From the NCBI GenBank assembly GCA_007117055.1, contig SKHH01000038.1, positions 1-47,447 of the forward strand: a stretch of DNA of 47,447 nt, in the 5' to 3' direction. The notes beneath the pieces were generated by a model. It saw only the letters and a list, made by a program, of their open reading frames with translations, searched no databases and was not told the origin of the DNA. This DNA is from Lishizhenia sp. (GTDB taxonomy: Bacteria; Bacteroidota; Bacteroidia; Flavobacteriales_D; Crocinitomicaceae). The position numbers and the translations under genes were made by a program. The number at the start of each line of letters is the position of its first letter. The stretch's first letter is position 1. Positions 31,347-39,805 of the stretch are shown here, one piece after another.

Positions 31347-31646
31347 TTACGCAACAATTTTACAGATTGGAATACGTATTATTCCATTTGTTGCAAATCG
31401 AACAGGTGCGCTAATCACATTTGCCGCAACCAACGCCATTAAAACGCCTTTATTTTCAGCGTAATCTTTGATAGCAACTTCATCTTCTGACATTTCAATC
31501 TCAGGAATGTTTACAGATGCCATTGCCATTGGTTCACCCGTTTCTTTAACAGTGAGTTGTATTGCTTTTCTTTTGTTGCGATAAGCAAAGATTTTCACAA
31601 CACACTCTTCGTCTGAAAAAATAACTGTTTTTAATTGCTTGCTCAT
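31347..31646 (-). CDS. Conserved-looking hypothetical protein, 99 aa
   Basis: Start at ATG 31646 (MSKQLKTVIFSDEECVVKIF) after the P element at 31665. The pattern ETGEPMAMASVNIPEIEM then KDYAENKGVLMALVAANVIS is reminiscent of a small conserved protein found in many phages and conjugative elements whose function is not known to me. Likely soluble alpha/beta. Confidence 0.7.
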   Translation of the reverse strand: MSKQLKTVIFSDEECVVKIFAYRNKRKAIQLTVKETGEPMAMASVNIPEIEMSEDEVAIKDYAENKGVLMALVAANVISAPVRFATNGIIRIPICKIVA

Positions 31647-31695
31647 ATTTCCTGCTGTTTCCTTCAATGAGTTATTAGGGAGAGTTTGGTGAATT

Positions 31696-32127
31696 TTACT
31701 TGCGTTTATGATAAACGTGTTTGCCGTTTAAATAAACCCACACACCTTTCTTTTGCGTTAAAGGAACAATTAACGACGAATTGCCTGTGTTAATACAAAA
31801 TCCATTATCATCCCAAACTTTTTCCACAAAACCCTCCATTTCGCTGTATGCACAAACGCCAAATCCTAAATGATTTCTATTCTTAGAACTCATTCGTACA
31901 ATATCTCCTTCTTTCATGTTGGGTTGACTTATTTCACGAAACCATTTAAAGGCATATATACCTATAACAGCTATGATAAAAGCGCCAAATTCACTAGCAA
32001 GTTTCATCTTCTCCTGAGTTGCCTCTATCGGACTTGCATCTTTGTAAACCTGAAAGACAACAATACCCAAAAACAATAAAGACAAAACACTACATAGAAT
32101 CAAGTAAAAGATTGCGAAGATTTTCAT
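31696..32127 (-). CDS. Membrane protein with SH3-like soluble domain, 143 aa
   Basis: Two membrane segments (residues 3-25, FAIFYLILCSVLSLLFLGIV; and about 46-62, FGAFIIAVIGIYAFKW), then a soluble part with MKEGDIVRMSSKNRNHLGFG to WVYLNGKHVYHKRK, resembling a short SH3-like barrel. Function unknown. P element 32150-32183. Confidence 0.8.
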   Translation of the reverse strand: MKIFAIFYLILCSVLSLLFLGIVVFQVYKDASPIEATQEKMKLASEFGAFIIAVIGIYAFKWFREISQPNMKEGDIVRMSSKNRNHLGFGVCAYSEMEGFVEKVWDDNGFCINTGNSSLIVPLTQKKGVWVYLNGKHVYHKRK

Positions 32128-32180
32128 TTGCTTTTTTATTGTGTTTTCTTTAATGAGTTCAAAAATAAGTTTGGTGGATT

Positions 32181-32420
32181 TTATTCTTCTTTTATTTCTT
32201 TGGATAATCTATATTCCACTCGATAAAGGTCGCTTACATCATCACTCTGTAGTGACCCTTCACTCATTTCAATAAAGTGAACACCCATTAAACTGACTGT
32301 CAAATATCCATAAACACCATGACGTTTAGTGTAAATAGGTTCTTTGTATTCAATCTCTTCCAAAGGATTATTCAAATCAAACAATATGCACTTAAACTGA
32401 GAGGTGTTATTATTTTCCAT
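32181..32420 (-). CDS. Hypothetical protein, 79 aa
   Basis: Not recognised. Start at ATG 32420 (MENNNTSQFKCILFDLNNPL) after the P element at 32446. Acidic. Confidence 0.75.
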   Translation of the reverse strand: MENNNTSQFKCILFDLNNPLEEIEYKEPIYTKRHGVYGYLTVSLMGVHFIEMSEGSLQSDDVSDLYRVEYRLSKEIKEE

Positions 32421-32486
32421 TTTGGAATTTGTGTATAGATATATCCAATGAGTTTCAGGGAGAGGTTTGGTGAGTTTAAATATACA

Positions 32487-32520
32487 AAAAAAACCCCTCA
32501 TTTCTGAGGGGTTTTTTCAT
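32487..32520. terminator. Strong bidirectional terminator
   Basis: AACCCCTCA, TTTC, TGAGGGGTT with A and T runs on both sides. Ends the gene at 32539 just before the P element at 32446. Confidence 0.9.
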
Positions 32521-32538
32521 GTTAAAGCAAATGGCTTA

Positions 32539-33048
32539 CTATTTTGCCCAGGGGTAGGTTGCTCGTTTAATCAGCTTGGCTACAGGTACGTTCGTTCCAT
32601 TGTTAGAACCACATTCGGCACTGAAACCTGCTGTTAGGTCTGGATTAGGCGCATCCGAAGCATTGTGATTGGCTGAACTTACAGTAAAAGCATTGGTAAC
32701 GTCGAAACATAAAAAACCAATATTCGGACTGTATGGCAACTGACTGTTGAATAGAACGTTTGGCGATAAGTTGTAAATATTGTCGACATTAGTGGGCGAG
32801 AAGCCAATATTTGGCGTTTCAGGCACAGGTAGGTCTGCAACTTTTGCAATCGCTTTTGGCAGTTCAATGGCAACATCTAATTGGTTGGTCGGACTGTACT
32901 CAAAAGGTACAAAGACTTCCAAGTCGGGAATGTAGTCATCCACACACAGGACTTTCTGAGAGGTGTCTACAACATCGGGGTTCGCTGTCGCTCCGAAGCT
33001 AACAGTCAAGAGTGCAAACATGCACAAAATTGAAAACAGGTTTTTCAT
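32539..33048 (-). CDS. Exported protein with signal peptide, 169 aa
   Basis: N-terminus MKNLFSILCMFALLTVSFGA is a classical signal peptide with likely cleavage around residues 20-22 (ATA/NP). The mature part is Asn/Pro/Val-rich with repeated NIGFSP / PNIGFLCF motifs, suggesting beta structure; four cysteines. It could be periplasmic or surface exposed, for example in superinfection exclusion, but there is no direct evidence. P element 33107-33141, with a GACC/GGTC mini-hairpin in the leader. Confidence 0.8.
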   Translation of the reverse strand: MKNLFSILCMFALLTVSFGATANPDVVDTSQKVLCVDDYIPDLEVFVPFEYSPTNQLDVAIELPKAIAKVADLPVPETPNIGFSPTNVDNIYNLSPNVLFNSQLPYSPNIGFLCFDVTNAFTVSSANHNASDAPNPDLTAGFSAECGSNNGTNVPVAKLIKRATYPWAK

Positions 33049-33138
33049 AAAAATTAAACTTTAAAGGTTATGACCAATATCGGTCGAGTTAAACTGTTTG
33101 AGGTCTACAATGAGTTGTAGTTTTGTGTCTGGTGGTTT

Positions 33139-33318
33139 TTAGCGGTAAATTGGTTTGTACTTTTCCTTTCGGCTGTACTTTCTCTTACCCTGAGCTTCAC
33201 CGCGAACGCTTGAATCCATCATCATCTGGTGGTGCGCTGAACGTGAAACTTTAAGGTTAATTTCTCGCTTTTCATCCGAAGAAACAATTTGAAACTTTTT
33301 GTTCTTTTTACGTGACAT
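33139..33318 (-). CDS. Small very basic protein, 59 aa
   Basis: MSRKKNKKFQIVSSDEKREI to KRKYSRKEKYKPIYR. Strongly basic (about 18 Lys/Arg), likely nucleic-acid binding. Fills the interval between the P elements at 33340 and 33107; missed by a 60-codon cutoff. Confidence 0.75.
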   Translation of the reverse strand: MSRKKNKKFQIVSSDEKREINLKVSRSAHHQMMMDSSVRGEAQGKRKYSRKEKYKPIYR

Positions 33319-33423
33319 ATCGTTTTCTGTTATTCTCCTACAATGAGTTTACGTATCTCGTTTGGTGGGTTTTAACGAAAAGAAATTATTTATACTATTA
33401 TACGTATGAAAAACAAGAAAGTT

Positions 33424-33480
33424 TCATAAACCTGACAATATTAAATCCCTACGATAAATTATACGACATAGAGTTAACAT
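33424..33480 (-). CDS. 18-codon ORF directly behind a P element
   Basis: MLTLCRIIYRRDLILSGL begins one base after the P element at 33482. The stretch also looks like a decayed copy of the plus-strand small-RNA unit (AAACCTGACAATATTAAATC). Low confidence as a gene. Confidence 0.3.
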   Translation of the reverse strand: MLTLCRIIYRRDLILSGL

Positions 33481-33546
33481 ACAATGAGTTTATAAATCTC
33501 GTTTGGTGGATTTTAATGAAAAAAAATAGTTTATTCTTAAAACCCC

Positions 33547-33643
33547 TAAACTCAAATATTGGACTCATTCCCTACGGGAAGCTATATCTTGTAGGGAGAG
33601 AAAGGTTAACAAAAAAAAGAACGGGTTTTTAGCCCGTTCTTTT
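33547..33643 (+). ncRNA. Divergent small-RNA-like unit, copy 1
   Basis: A degenerate plus-strand P element (CCCCTAAAC, 11 nt, ACTCATTC) is followed by CCTACGGGAAGC, TGTAGGGAGAGAAAGGTTAAC, an A run and a GAACGGG/CCCGTTC hairpin with a T run. No ORF. Shares its order and much of its sequence with copies at 42331 and 44271. Confidence 0.5.
33611..33643. terminator. Bidirectional terminator
   Basis: GAACGGG, TTTTTAG, CCCGTTC flanked by eight A and four T. Ends the minus-strand gene at 33666 and the plus-strand small-RNA-like unit. Confidence 0.9.
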
Positions 33644-33665
33644 AACTTTCTGGCAAAGGGAGAGG

Positions 33666-34373
33666 TTAGTCTTCTAAGTGAATTTCCATTCCATCTATGC
33701 GTACCCATTTAATGTTAGATAGTTTGACGGTGCGAAAGTAGAACTCCAGTTCTTTAAAGTCGTCTGTATTTGCCAATCGGTTTGCGGTCGCTTTGTGCTG
33801 TTCGGCTAATTCTAAGTTACCCTCAGCTTCTGCTTTTATTGCGGCTTGCATAGCTTTATTGAACATACTGTTTTTGACCGTATTTTTTTTGGTCTGCAAT
33901 CCTGAAGGTCGAAAAAACTCCTCACTCCTTGCATCTTCACGACTAATAGGTTCACCTTTGTGAAAGTATTGAACCTGTGGTGTATTGTGCTTTTCTGCTA
34001 TAAAAACGAGGTAAGCATTTTCAGCTGTCCACTGAGCTGGTTCGTCCTCTACTTTTTTAGAGAAACAAATTGCACGATTTTTATCATAATCAGGGTAAAA
34101 ACGCCCTAATGGTGCTTCTAATTCCCAATCAAAAGTAATTCCATTGCGTTCTAAGTTGCGGTCTACTTTCCCTTTGTACTTAGTTCCAATGGTCGCCAAA
34201 GTGCGAACACTTTTTTGTAGCTTGTGACGCTTTCCATCAAATTCAGGATAGTTTTTGTCAGTTCGTGAATCACCCTCATTCACAAAGTAGCTTATGAAAG
34301 AAAAAGTGTTAGCATTTTTGCTAAACTGCATAAACTCCATAAACTTGGCGCGGGTCATTTTTGTTGTCTTCAT
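33666..34373 (-). CDS. Hypothetical protein, 235 aa, paralogue of 44400-45092
   Basis: Not recognised. Paralogue of the 230 aa protein at 44400 over its whole length: shared motifs EFDGKRHKLQK, DYDKNRAICF, NAYLVF.AE.H, HKGxxISREEAR, FFxPSGL and FRTVKLSN. The N-terminus (MTRAKFMEFMQ) is echoed by a truncated third copy at 45174. P element 34397-34430 with the TTCAGAACAAACAA leader. Confidence 0.8.
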   Translation of the reverse strand: MKTTKMTRAKFMEFMQFSKNANTFSFISYFVNEGDSRTDKNYPEFDGKRHKLQKSVRTLATIGTKYKGKVDRNLERNGITFDWELEAPLGRFYPDYDKNRAICFSKKVEDEPAQWTAENAYLVFIAEKHNTPQVQYFHKGEPISREDARSEEFFRPSGLQTKKNTVKNSMFNKAMQAAIKAEAEGNLELAEQHKATANRLANTDDFKELEFYFRTVKLSNIKWVRIDGMEIHLED

Positions 34374-34431
34374 AATGTTTTGTTTGTTCTGAAATTAATG
34401 AGTTACCTTTCGGTGTTTGGTGGATTTTAAG

Positions 34432-34470
34432 AAAAAAAATATTGGAGAAGGTTTTACCCTCCTCCAATTG
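34432..34470 (-). terminator. Intrinsic terminator
   Basis: ATTGGAG / CTCCAAT arms with an A/T run; ends the gene at 34472. Confidence 0.75.
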
Positions 34471-34471
34471 T

Positions 34472-34750
34472 TTACAAGGTCTTAATACGTGAAATTAAAA
34501 CACCTTTAACACCTATCTTTTTAAGGCGTTGAACGCAATATTTCATAACGTCCAGACCTGCTTGTTGTGCTTCGTATTTCACCAAATAAGGAAACGAAAT
34601 AGGACGCATAATTTCATAATACACCTGTTGAAATCGCTCGTTATCGTTCCGAGCATCAATAAATTCGCTCAACAAGTCAATAACTATGAGTGACATTTTT
34701 TCCTCGTGTGCATAGCGCATTTGCTTTAATTCTTCTTCGTTGTAAAACAT
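34472..34750 (-). CDS. Hypothetical helical protein, 92 aa
   Basis: Not recognised. Helical, with KMSLIVIDLLSEFIDARNDN and a basic end. P element 34879-34912 is 129 bases away, the longest leader in the window. That leader has a 12-codon ORF (MDNCVLLDFNVH) and a TCTAA-GTTT-TTAGA hairpin, as in attenuated genes. Confidence 0.75.
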   Translation of the reverse strand: MFYNEEELKQMRYAHEEKMSLIVIDLLSEFIDARNDNERFQQVYYEIMRPISFPYLVKYEAQQAGLDVMKYCVQRLKKIGVKGVLISRIKTL

Positions 34751-34912
34751 ACGTATAAATTTAAATGGTTATGTATGTATAACGACCGCACATCTAAAAC
34801 TTAGACAAGAAAAAGACAAAAAAAACAACTTTTTTTTCAATGGACGTTAAAATCTAACAAGACACAGTTATCCATAAAGAATGAGTGTTCTTTTTTAGTT
34901 TAGTGGATTTAA

Positions 34913-34951
34913 CAAAAAAACCCCGATACATTTCTGCATCAGGGTTTTTTT
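34913..34951 (-). terminator. Intrinsic terminator
   Basis: AAAAAACCCCGAT / ATCAGGGTTTTTT with T runs on both strands. It ends the gene at 34968 immediately before the P element at 34879. Confidence 0.85.
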
Positions 34952-34967
34952 GTTATGGAAACTAACT

Positions 34968-35300
34968 TTATTCTACTTCTTTGAAATCCGAAACATCAAT
35001 TCCCAGGTTTTCTAGCTTGGCTACAATAGCTTGAGAAAGCTCAAAAACACCATCGTAATCAACTAATACACCATCGGTGAACCAAAGACCGCCAGAAGCA
35101 TACCATGCGTTTCCTCCTGTCTTGACATCTGAAATTTCGAAAGTTCCGTAATCTTCATTTTCGAGTTCTACTGAAATATCCAGTTCAACATCGTGTTCTT
35201 TGTTAATAACTGCATAAGCTGTTTCAAGTGAAACGTGCATTTTTTCTTTCCAAACTTCTTTGTGAGGAAAGCTAAGTGTTTTGTTCGTTTTTTTCTCCAT
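34968..35300 (-). CDS. Hypothetical acidic protein, 110 aa
   Basis: Not recognised. Start at ATG 35300 (MEKKTNKTLSFPHKEVWKEK) after the P element at 35306. Beta-rich: DVELDISVELENEDYGTFEI. Confidence 0.75.
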   Translation of the reverse strand: MEKKTNKTLSFPHKEVWKEKMHVSLETAYAVINKEHDVELDISVELENEDYGTFEISDVKTGGNAWYASGGLWFTDGVLVDYDGVFELSQAIVAKLENLGIDVSDFKEVE

Positions 35301-35325
35301 GCAATTAATGAGTGCAAGAAATGAG

Positions 35326-35691
35326 TTAAGTGGAAATAAGAATGAAATCTTCTTGTGTTTCCTTGATGCCATTTAAGATAATAGGACAGGTAGAGTTGAT
35401 GTTCTTAAAGAAACGTGGCGCACTACTTCCTTTTTCATCTTGAAAAACCACAAACCAGTAATAGCCACCCTTCCAAAAATGAACGTTAACACTATTGACA
35501 GTATAAACTTCCCCATTGCGCAAAAATTTCTTGCCATACAATTCATGAGAAACTACACGTCCGTTTTCTCCTAAATGCATATTCAGAGCAAAACAATATC
35601 TCTTGCTTCGTAAGCCCTCTTTTGCTCTGGCTCTTACAACATTAGAATAATGTTCTTCATTAAAACGAACTCCGTTGGGCAACTGTTTCAT
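35326..35691 (-). CDS. Hypothetical protein, 121 aa
   Basis: Not recognised. Beta-rich with HFWKGGYYWFVVFQDEKGSS. Frame runs into the P element at 35306 (tail LIST). P element upstream 35697-35730. Confidence 0.75.
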   Translation of the reverse strand: MKQLPNGVRFNEEHYSNVVRARAKEGLRSKRYCFALNMHLGENGRVVSHELYGKKFLRNGEVYTVNSVNVHFWKGGYYWFVVFQDEKGSSAPRFFKNINSTCPIILNGIKETQEDFILIST

Positions 35692-35695
35692 ACCT

Positions 35696-35830
35696 CTAAT
35701 GAGTTTTAGTTTCTCGTTCGGTGGTTTTAACGTTAGAAAATTTACGATGAAGTTTTCGAGCAGCTTTATAGGCTACTAAATCAAAACTTCCATCAGGTCG
35801 ATAAAATCCTTGAGTACTTGGTTCCTTCAT
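35696..35830 (-). CDS. Small basic protein, 44 aa
   Basis: Start at ATG 35830 (MKEPSTQGFYRPDGSFDLVA) after the P element at 35836. Basic C-terminus; the final KTTERETKTH is encoded by the P element at 35697. Not recognised. Confidence 0.65.
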   Translation of the reverse strand: MKEPSTQGFYRPDGSFDLVAYKAARKLHRKFSNVKTTERETKTH

Positions 35831-35870
35831 GTTTACAATGAGTTCAAAAAATAAGTTTGGTGAAAATAAC

Positions 35871-35903
35871 AAAAAAACCAAAGCCTGCCAAAAATGACAG
35901 GCG
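35871..35903 (-). terminator. Intrinsic terminator
   Basis: GCCTG / CAGGC hairpin and a T run on the minus strand. The bases upstream of it (35904-35962) match those at 39850-39895. Confidence 0.75.
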
Positions 35904-35962
35904 ATGGTGAAACATAAACACACAAAACAATGAAAAATAAACAGACAAACAAGGTTAATGTT

Positions 35963-36196
35963 TTAATTTTTTTGCCTTTGCAATTGACAGATATGCTGAA
36001 ACCTTTTGGTAGATAGTTCATTGTACCTTTGATAGGTAGCATCTTCCTCCATTTCTTTTGTGACAACCAATGAAAAAGCTCCTTGAAATAATTCTCGTTT
36101 CAAAAGAGCCAACTCAAATGCCTCATCTAAAGTAAGACCCGTTTTCAATAAACTCGCTGAATTAGCACGTTGTAATGCTTGGTTAATTTTTTTCAT
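35963..36196 (-). CDS. Hypothetical protein, 77 aa
   Basis: Not recognised. Start at ATG 36196 (MKKINQALQRANSASLLKTG) after the P element at 36201; longer frames overlap the next gene. Helical, basic end (QLQRQKN). Confidence 0.75.
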   Translation of the reverse strand: MKKINQALQRANSASLLKTGLTLDEAFELALLKRELFQGAFSLVVTKEMEEDATYQRYNELSTKRFQHICQLQRQKN

Positions 36197-36245
36197 GACT
36201 CCAATGAGTTTTAAGTAAGAGTTTGGTGGATTTAAACAATTATGA

Positions 36246-36668
36246 TTAAAAACCACTTGACACAGCAACCACTTTAATATGGTTTTTAATGTCTTCCAAA
36301 GCGATTTGAACACGTCTTCCGTCCTGAACGGTTGAGTAGTGCCCTTGTTCCTCGAAACGCGCCACAAACGCTTGTATTTCGCTTTCAATTTCTTCTTCTC
36401 GAAAATTCTGCTTATCCATTCGGATGTCAAACCCATCGGGCGACAAGATTCGGTGTTTTTGTACGTTGTCCATTTGACAGAAGCGAACTTCACGTACTTC
36501 TGTGCCATCATCGAGTTTGATGCCGTCAATTACGTCGATGTAGAACGGATAAAGGTCTTGCGCATCACCTGTATCCAAGTTGGTAGTTTCGAGTGCTAAT
36601 AGGTCGTTTTCGTCAAGGTGTTTGATTGCTTCACGAAGTTGACCGATAGTTAAAATCTTTTGTACCAT
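36246..36668 (-). CDS. Hypothetical protein, 140 aa
   Basis: Not recognised. Alpha/beta with GIKLDDGTEVREVRFCQMDN in the centre and an acidic helix before the end. P element 36701-36734; leader contains GAACAAAAAAAG. Confidence 0.8.
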   Translation of the reverse strand: MVQKILTIGQLREAIKHLDENDLLALETTNLDTGDAQDLYPFYIDVIDGIKLDDGTEVREVRFCQMDNVQKHRILSPDGFDIRMDKQNFREEEIESEIQAFVARFEEQGHYSTVQDGRRVQIALEDIKNHIKVVAVSSGF

Positions 36669-36731
36669 AACTGTTGTTGTGTGCTTTTTTTGTTCGACTA
36701 CAATGAGTTTATGGGGAGAGTTTAGTGGGTT

Positions 36732-36995
36732 TTAACACTCCAATAAAGACAAAATATATACTCCATCATCAAACCCAAGTTCTGAAAAAGGATACGATTG
36801 CAAATCCCCTCCAAGGTCTTCAAAAATGACCTCTTTCTCCAGAGATACGCCAACTATGGTATTATTGGCTTCATCAGTAAAACTGTTCTCCAAATTAAAA
36901 CAACCTCCTTCTTTTTGGCTAAGCTGTTCGTTGATGGATTCCGTCAGTTTTGACTTGAGTGCTTGAAACTCTTGGGATAATTTAGTGCTATTCAT
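36732..36995 (-). CDS. Hypothetical acidic protein, 87 aa
   Basis: Not recognised. Acidic with LGGDLQSYPFSELGFDDGVY. P element 37000-37033, ATG 4 bases after it. Confidence 0.75.
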   Translation of the reverse strand: MNSTKLSQEFQALKSKLTESINEQLSQKEGGCFNLENSFTDEANNTIVGVSLEKEVIFEDLGGDLQSYPFSELGFDDGVYILSLLEC

Positions 36996-37030
36996 GCTTT
37001 CAATGAGTTTAAAGGGAGAGTTTGGTGGGT

Positions 37031-37849
37031 TTAAGAAAACGCTTTTTTAATTGCTTTATTATTCACTTTCGCATACTCATTAATTGCCGTTTTTAAGTTC
37101 ACATCAAAATAACAGCTTTCGAGATTTGCGTAAATTTTTGCTAATTCTTCAGACAAACCGCGTGAACGAAGATAAAAAATCTTATCCTTGTTGCGTGAGG
37201 TAAATAAAGAACGAACTTTTACAACTCCTTTCAATGACTTGTTTTTTATGTAATCTACATACTCATTAATGTCCACAATTTCGTACTCATAAGGTGTTAC
37301 ATAGACTTTTTGCGTTTTAGTTCTCCAATACCATACTTCATACGGTTGAAACCCAATTATCGCCAATATAGAAGCCTTTAAACTCTTAGAACGTATTGAA
37401 CTTATATCTTCTAAGGTGTTACCCTCCAAAGTCTTATTGATTGATTTTAAAAGACGTTCGCTTTGAGAAATGTAGTTGTCTTGCAACTTGATTTTTCGCG
37501 TTGCCTTTCGAGCAAAATGAATTTGGTATCCATTTTCTGTCCTTACTTTAATCCAAGCGCCTTTGCCATTTTCCAATTCTTTTTCGGGTGAAGGAAAATA
37601 GTTTGAAAAGTCAAACATATCCAAATTGCTCAACCAAAAATCTTCTTGCTCCTGAGTGAAATCTAAGCCTTCTATATGCTCATCAAAAAGGTCTTGTGGT
37701 GTAATTATTTCATAGGAAATAGCATCAATCAATTGCTCAACTGTTTCAAGTCGATGACCAGTACGTAAAAAGTACAAAGAAGAAAATGATTTGAAAGCAT
37801 CTGACTTTACAAATCTTTCAATTATTGTGCTGTATTTTTTGAAATCCAT
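37031..37849 (-). CDS. Hypothetical protein, 272 aa
   Basis: Not recognised. Start at ATG 37849 (MDFKKYSTIIERFVKSD); an in-frame ATG 8 codons earlier lies in the leader TTCAGAACAAACAAAATAGGC. Rich in Lys, Ile and Tyr; contains SIRSKSLKASILAIIGFQPY. P element 37872-37905. Confidence 0.75.
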   Translation of the reverse strand: MDFKKYSTIIERFVKSDAFKSFSSLYFLRTGHRLETVEQLIDAISYEIITPQDLFDEHIEGLDFTQEQEDFWLSNLDMFDFSNYFPSPEKELENGKGAWIKVRTENGYQIHFARKATRKIKLQDNYISQSERLLKSINKTLEGNTLEDISSIRSKSLKASILAIIGFQPYEVWYWRTKTQKVYVTPYEYEIVDINEYVDYIKNKSLKGVVKVRSLFTSRNKDKIFYLRSRGLSEELAKIYANLESCYFDVNLKTAINEYAKVNNKAIKKAFS

Positions 37850-37936
37850 GCCTATTTTGTTTGTTCTGAACACAATGAGTCTTGTGCAGGTGTTTAGTGG
37901 ATTTAAGAAAACACTTTTACACCAATAGATTAAACC

Positions 37937-38107
37937 TTATTTGTTGTAAGGTTGATTCTTCCAAATCCATTCAATTTCATTGCCTGTTAAACTATTGTAA
38001 CGTCGATTTTCTATTTGAATCTTGGCTTGTTTTACAAGTTCAGATTTTTCTTGGATAGACTTTCTTTCCCACCAATTTAATGCTAATTCTCTGTCTGTAA
38101 ATCCCAT
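37937..38107 (-). CDS. Small hypothetical protein, 56 aa
   Basis: Start at ATG 38107 (MGFTDRELALNWWERKSIQE); a GTG two bases after the P element (38142-38175) would add 12 codons and give a leaderless transcript. Trp-rich and basic; function unknown. Confidence 0.65.
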   Translation of the reverse strand: MGFTDRELALNWWERKSIQEKSELVKQAKIQIENRRYNSLTGNEIEWIWKNQPYNK

Positions 38108-38150
38108 ATAAATTGTTTTTAAAAAGACTTCAATAATACTCACAATGAGT

Positions 38151-38471
38151 TCAAAATTTCTGTTTGGTGGATTTAAAAAATTGAACGGTAATTTCAGTCC
38201 ATTTTTTTACCGCATCATGCTCTTCCGCATCAACATATTCACCGCTATCTCCTGTTATTCGAATCTTCGATTTTTCTTCGTCAGTCAAAGAGTTAACAAA
38301 TGAATTTATAGCATCTTCCACAGAAACATCAGAAGAAAATCTTTTGGGCATTCCCGTAATAGGGCAAAAACCTTTTGCAGAAGCTTCCTTTGCTTGACTA
38401 GCGACAATTTCTTCATCACTAACATAGTCAATATAAAAGTGCTTTTCAAACTTCTGAATAATACTTTCCAT
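38151..38471 (-). CDS. Hypothetical protein, 106 aa
   Basis: Not recognised. Contains CPITGMPKRF and an acidic helix TDEEKSKIRITGDSGEYVDA. Frame runs into the P element at 38142 (tail KSTKQKF). P element upstream 38488-38521. Confidence 0.75.
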   Translation of the reverse strand: MESIIQKFEKHFYIDYVSDEEIVASQAKEASAKGFCPITGMPKRFSSDVSVEDAINSFVNSLTDEEKSKIRITGDSGEYVDAEEHDAVKKWTEITVQFFKSTKQKF

Positions 38472-38518
38472 TTCCTTCGGTTTTGACTAATGAGTTCCAA
38501 ATTTCTGTTTAGTGGATT

Positions 38519-38617
38519 TTAGGGCCAACCCATTTTCCAACCTTTTGGAACTTTATTGTCATCGCAATGAATGCGTTCAATAAAACCTGTTCGTGGACAT
38601 TTTCTGTGAATCTTCAT
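38519..38617 (-). CDS. Very small protein, 32 aa
   Basis: MKIHRKCPRTGFIERIHCDD NKVPKGWKMGWP (from ATG 38617 after the P element at 38622). Two cysteines and a His suggest a minimal metal-binding fold. Longer frames upstream cross the P element and terminator. Confidence 0.65.
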   Translation of the reverse strand: MKIHRKCPRTGFIERIHCDDNKVPKGWKMGWP

Positions 38618-38667
38618 AACATCAATGAGTATCCGTGTAAAGTTTGGTGAATTTAAGAAATAAAAAC

Positions 38668-38706
38668 CTAAACCCCGAAGCAGTAATAGCATCGGGGTTT
38701 GGTTAG
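38668..38706 (-). terminator. Strong intrinsic terminator
   Basis: AAACCCCGA, 13-base loop, TCGGGGTTT with T runs on the minus strand; ends the gene at 38734. Confidence 0.9.
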
Positions 38707-38733
38707 AACAAAAAAACAAAAAAACAGCAGGGG

Positions 38734-38994
38734 TCAATCAAAAATACTATCTTCTTCTGTGAACGTCTTACCATTTTCCAGTCGCATGGTGAATACGTCA
38801 AAACAATCTTCACCCGTTTCCTCTAAATACGCTTCATAAGCCTGTAAAGGACTGTTGGGGTCAATGTTTTCCAAGGGTTCAACAATCTCAAAACTTCCTT
38901 CCTCCTGTGAGTTAATGGTAGCCTCTGGGTATTGTTCCTTTAGCTCCTCCAAAGTTCTTGAAGTTTGAACCGAAAATGTAAGTGTTCCTTTCAT
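38734..38994 (-). CDS. Hypothetical acidic protein, 86 aa
   Basis: Not recognised. Acidic with EETGEDCFDVFTMRLENGKT. P element 39000-39033. Confidence 0.75.
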   Translation of the reverse strand: MKGTLTFSVQTSRTLEELKEQYPEATINSQEEGSFEIVEPLENIDPNSPLQAYEAYLEETGEDCFDVFTMRLENGKTFTEEDSIFD

Positions 38995-39030
38995 GCCTTC
39001 AATGAGTTCTGGGTGTTGGTTTGGTGGGTT

Positions 39031-39471
39031 TTAACTCAAATAATTAAAAACCATTTCTGCAGTTATATTGACGCATTCAACAGATTCTGACCAATCGTTT
39101 TCAATTCGTGAAAATTTTATCACATGAAATATGTTGTCATCTTCTTTCCCAATGTAAATAGCTTCTTGATTGTCGCTATTCAGTTGTATCAACATTTCTT
39201 CCAAACCGCTTGTAATAGCATGGAATTTTTCAGAAGATTTAAACTCCTTAAACTCTTCTTCCAAAGAATTTGAAACACCTTTTGGCAAGTTTGAAAAGTG
39301 TGTTACCTCTGGGATGGTGGTCGTAAAATTGTCAGATAAGACAAAGTTCCCATTCATAAAAGCTGATTCTGTTACGCCAAACTTATATTTGACCAGATAC
39401 TTGCGATTCTCTTGTGGTGAATTAGATTCAACTGAGTTCCAAATCAATGTTTCTTTAAAATCTCTTTCCAT
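39031..39471 (-). CDS. Hypothetical protein, 146 aa
   Basis: Not recognised. Acidic N-terminal part, Ser-rich centre (SNSLEEEFKEFKSSEKFHAI). P element 39477-39510. Confidence 0.75.
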   Translation of the reverse strand: MERDFKETLIWNSVESNSPQENRKYLVKYKFGVTESAFMNGNFVLSDNFTTTIPEVTHFSNLPKGVSNSLEEEFKEFKSSEKFHAITSGLEEMLIQLNSDNQEAIYIGKEDDNIFHVIKFSRIENDWSESVECVNITAEMVFNYLS

Positions 39472-39511
39472 ATCTACAATGAGTTCAAAAATCCCATTTG
39501 GTGGGTATAAA

Positions 39512-39543
39512 GATAAAAAAACCCCTGAAAAAAGGGGTTTTAA
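39512..39543 (-). terminator. Intrinsic terminator
   Basis: AACCCCT / AAGGGGTT hairpin with T runs on the minus strand; ends the gene at 39577. Confidence 0.85.
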
Positions 39544-39576
39544 TCTAATAGTTTTTTTTGTTAATATATCATCAGT

Positions 39577-39753
39577 TCAACAGGGAGAGCGACAAAGGGC
39601 AAGTTTATTTCCCAACAAACTGGGGGGTGAATAATTAGTGATTTTTTTTCTACCAACAATAAGTTTGGCATCCATGTCGCTACGCACCATCATCGCAATT
39701 TCTGAAAGCGAATCATCTAATCGGTGGTGCATTATGTATATGATACCTATCAT
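39577..39753 (-). CDS. Small hypothetical protein, 58 aa
   Basis: MIGIIYIMHHRLDDSLSEIA to LALCRSPC. The start may be ATG 39732 (MHHRLDDSL). SLSEIAMMVRSDM could be a helix-turn-helix-like segment. It lies between the P element at 39772 and a terminator, so it is likely real despite its size. Confidence 0.6.
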   Translation of the reverse strand: MIGIIYIMHHRLDDSLSEIAMMVRSDMDAKLIVGRKKITNYSPPSLLGNKLALCRSPC

Positions 39754-39805
39754 TGTTTCTGTTAATCATGTACAATGAGTGCTCAATTTGTTTTTAGGGA
39801 ATTTA

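Noticed and set aside
32679..33002. Alternative frames inside the exported-protein gene
   Set aside because: The signal peptide and P element position fix the 32539 frame.
33312..33632. 106-codon plus-strand frame (and others with NEFxxxVWW)
   Set aside because: The recurring NEF...VWW segments are antisense translations of the P element; the frame crosses two minus-strand elements and a real basic gene.
35833..36066. 77-codon minus-strand frame
   Set aside because: Overlaps the 35963 gene out of frame and crosses a terminator and a P element.
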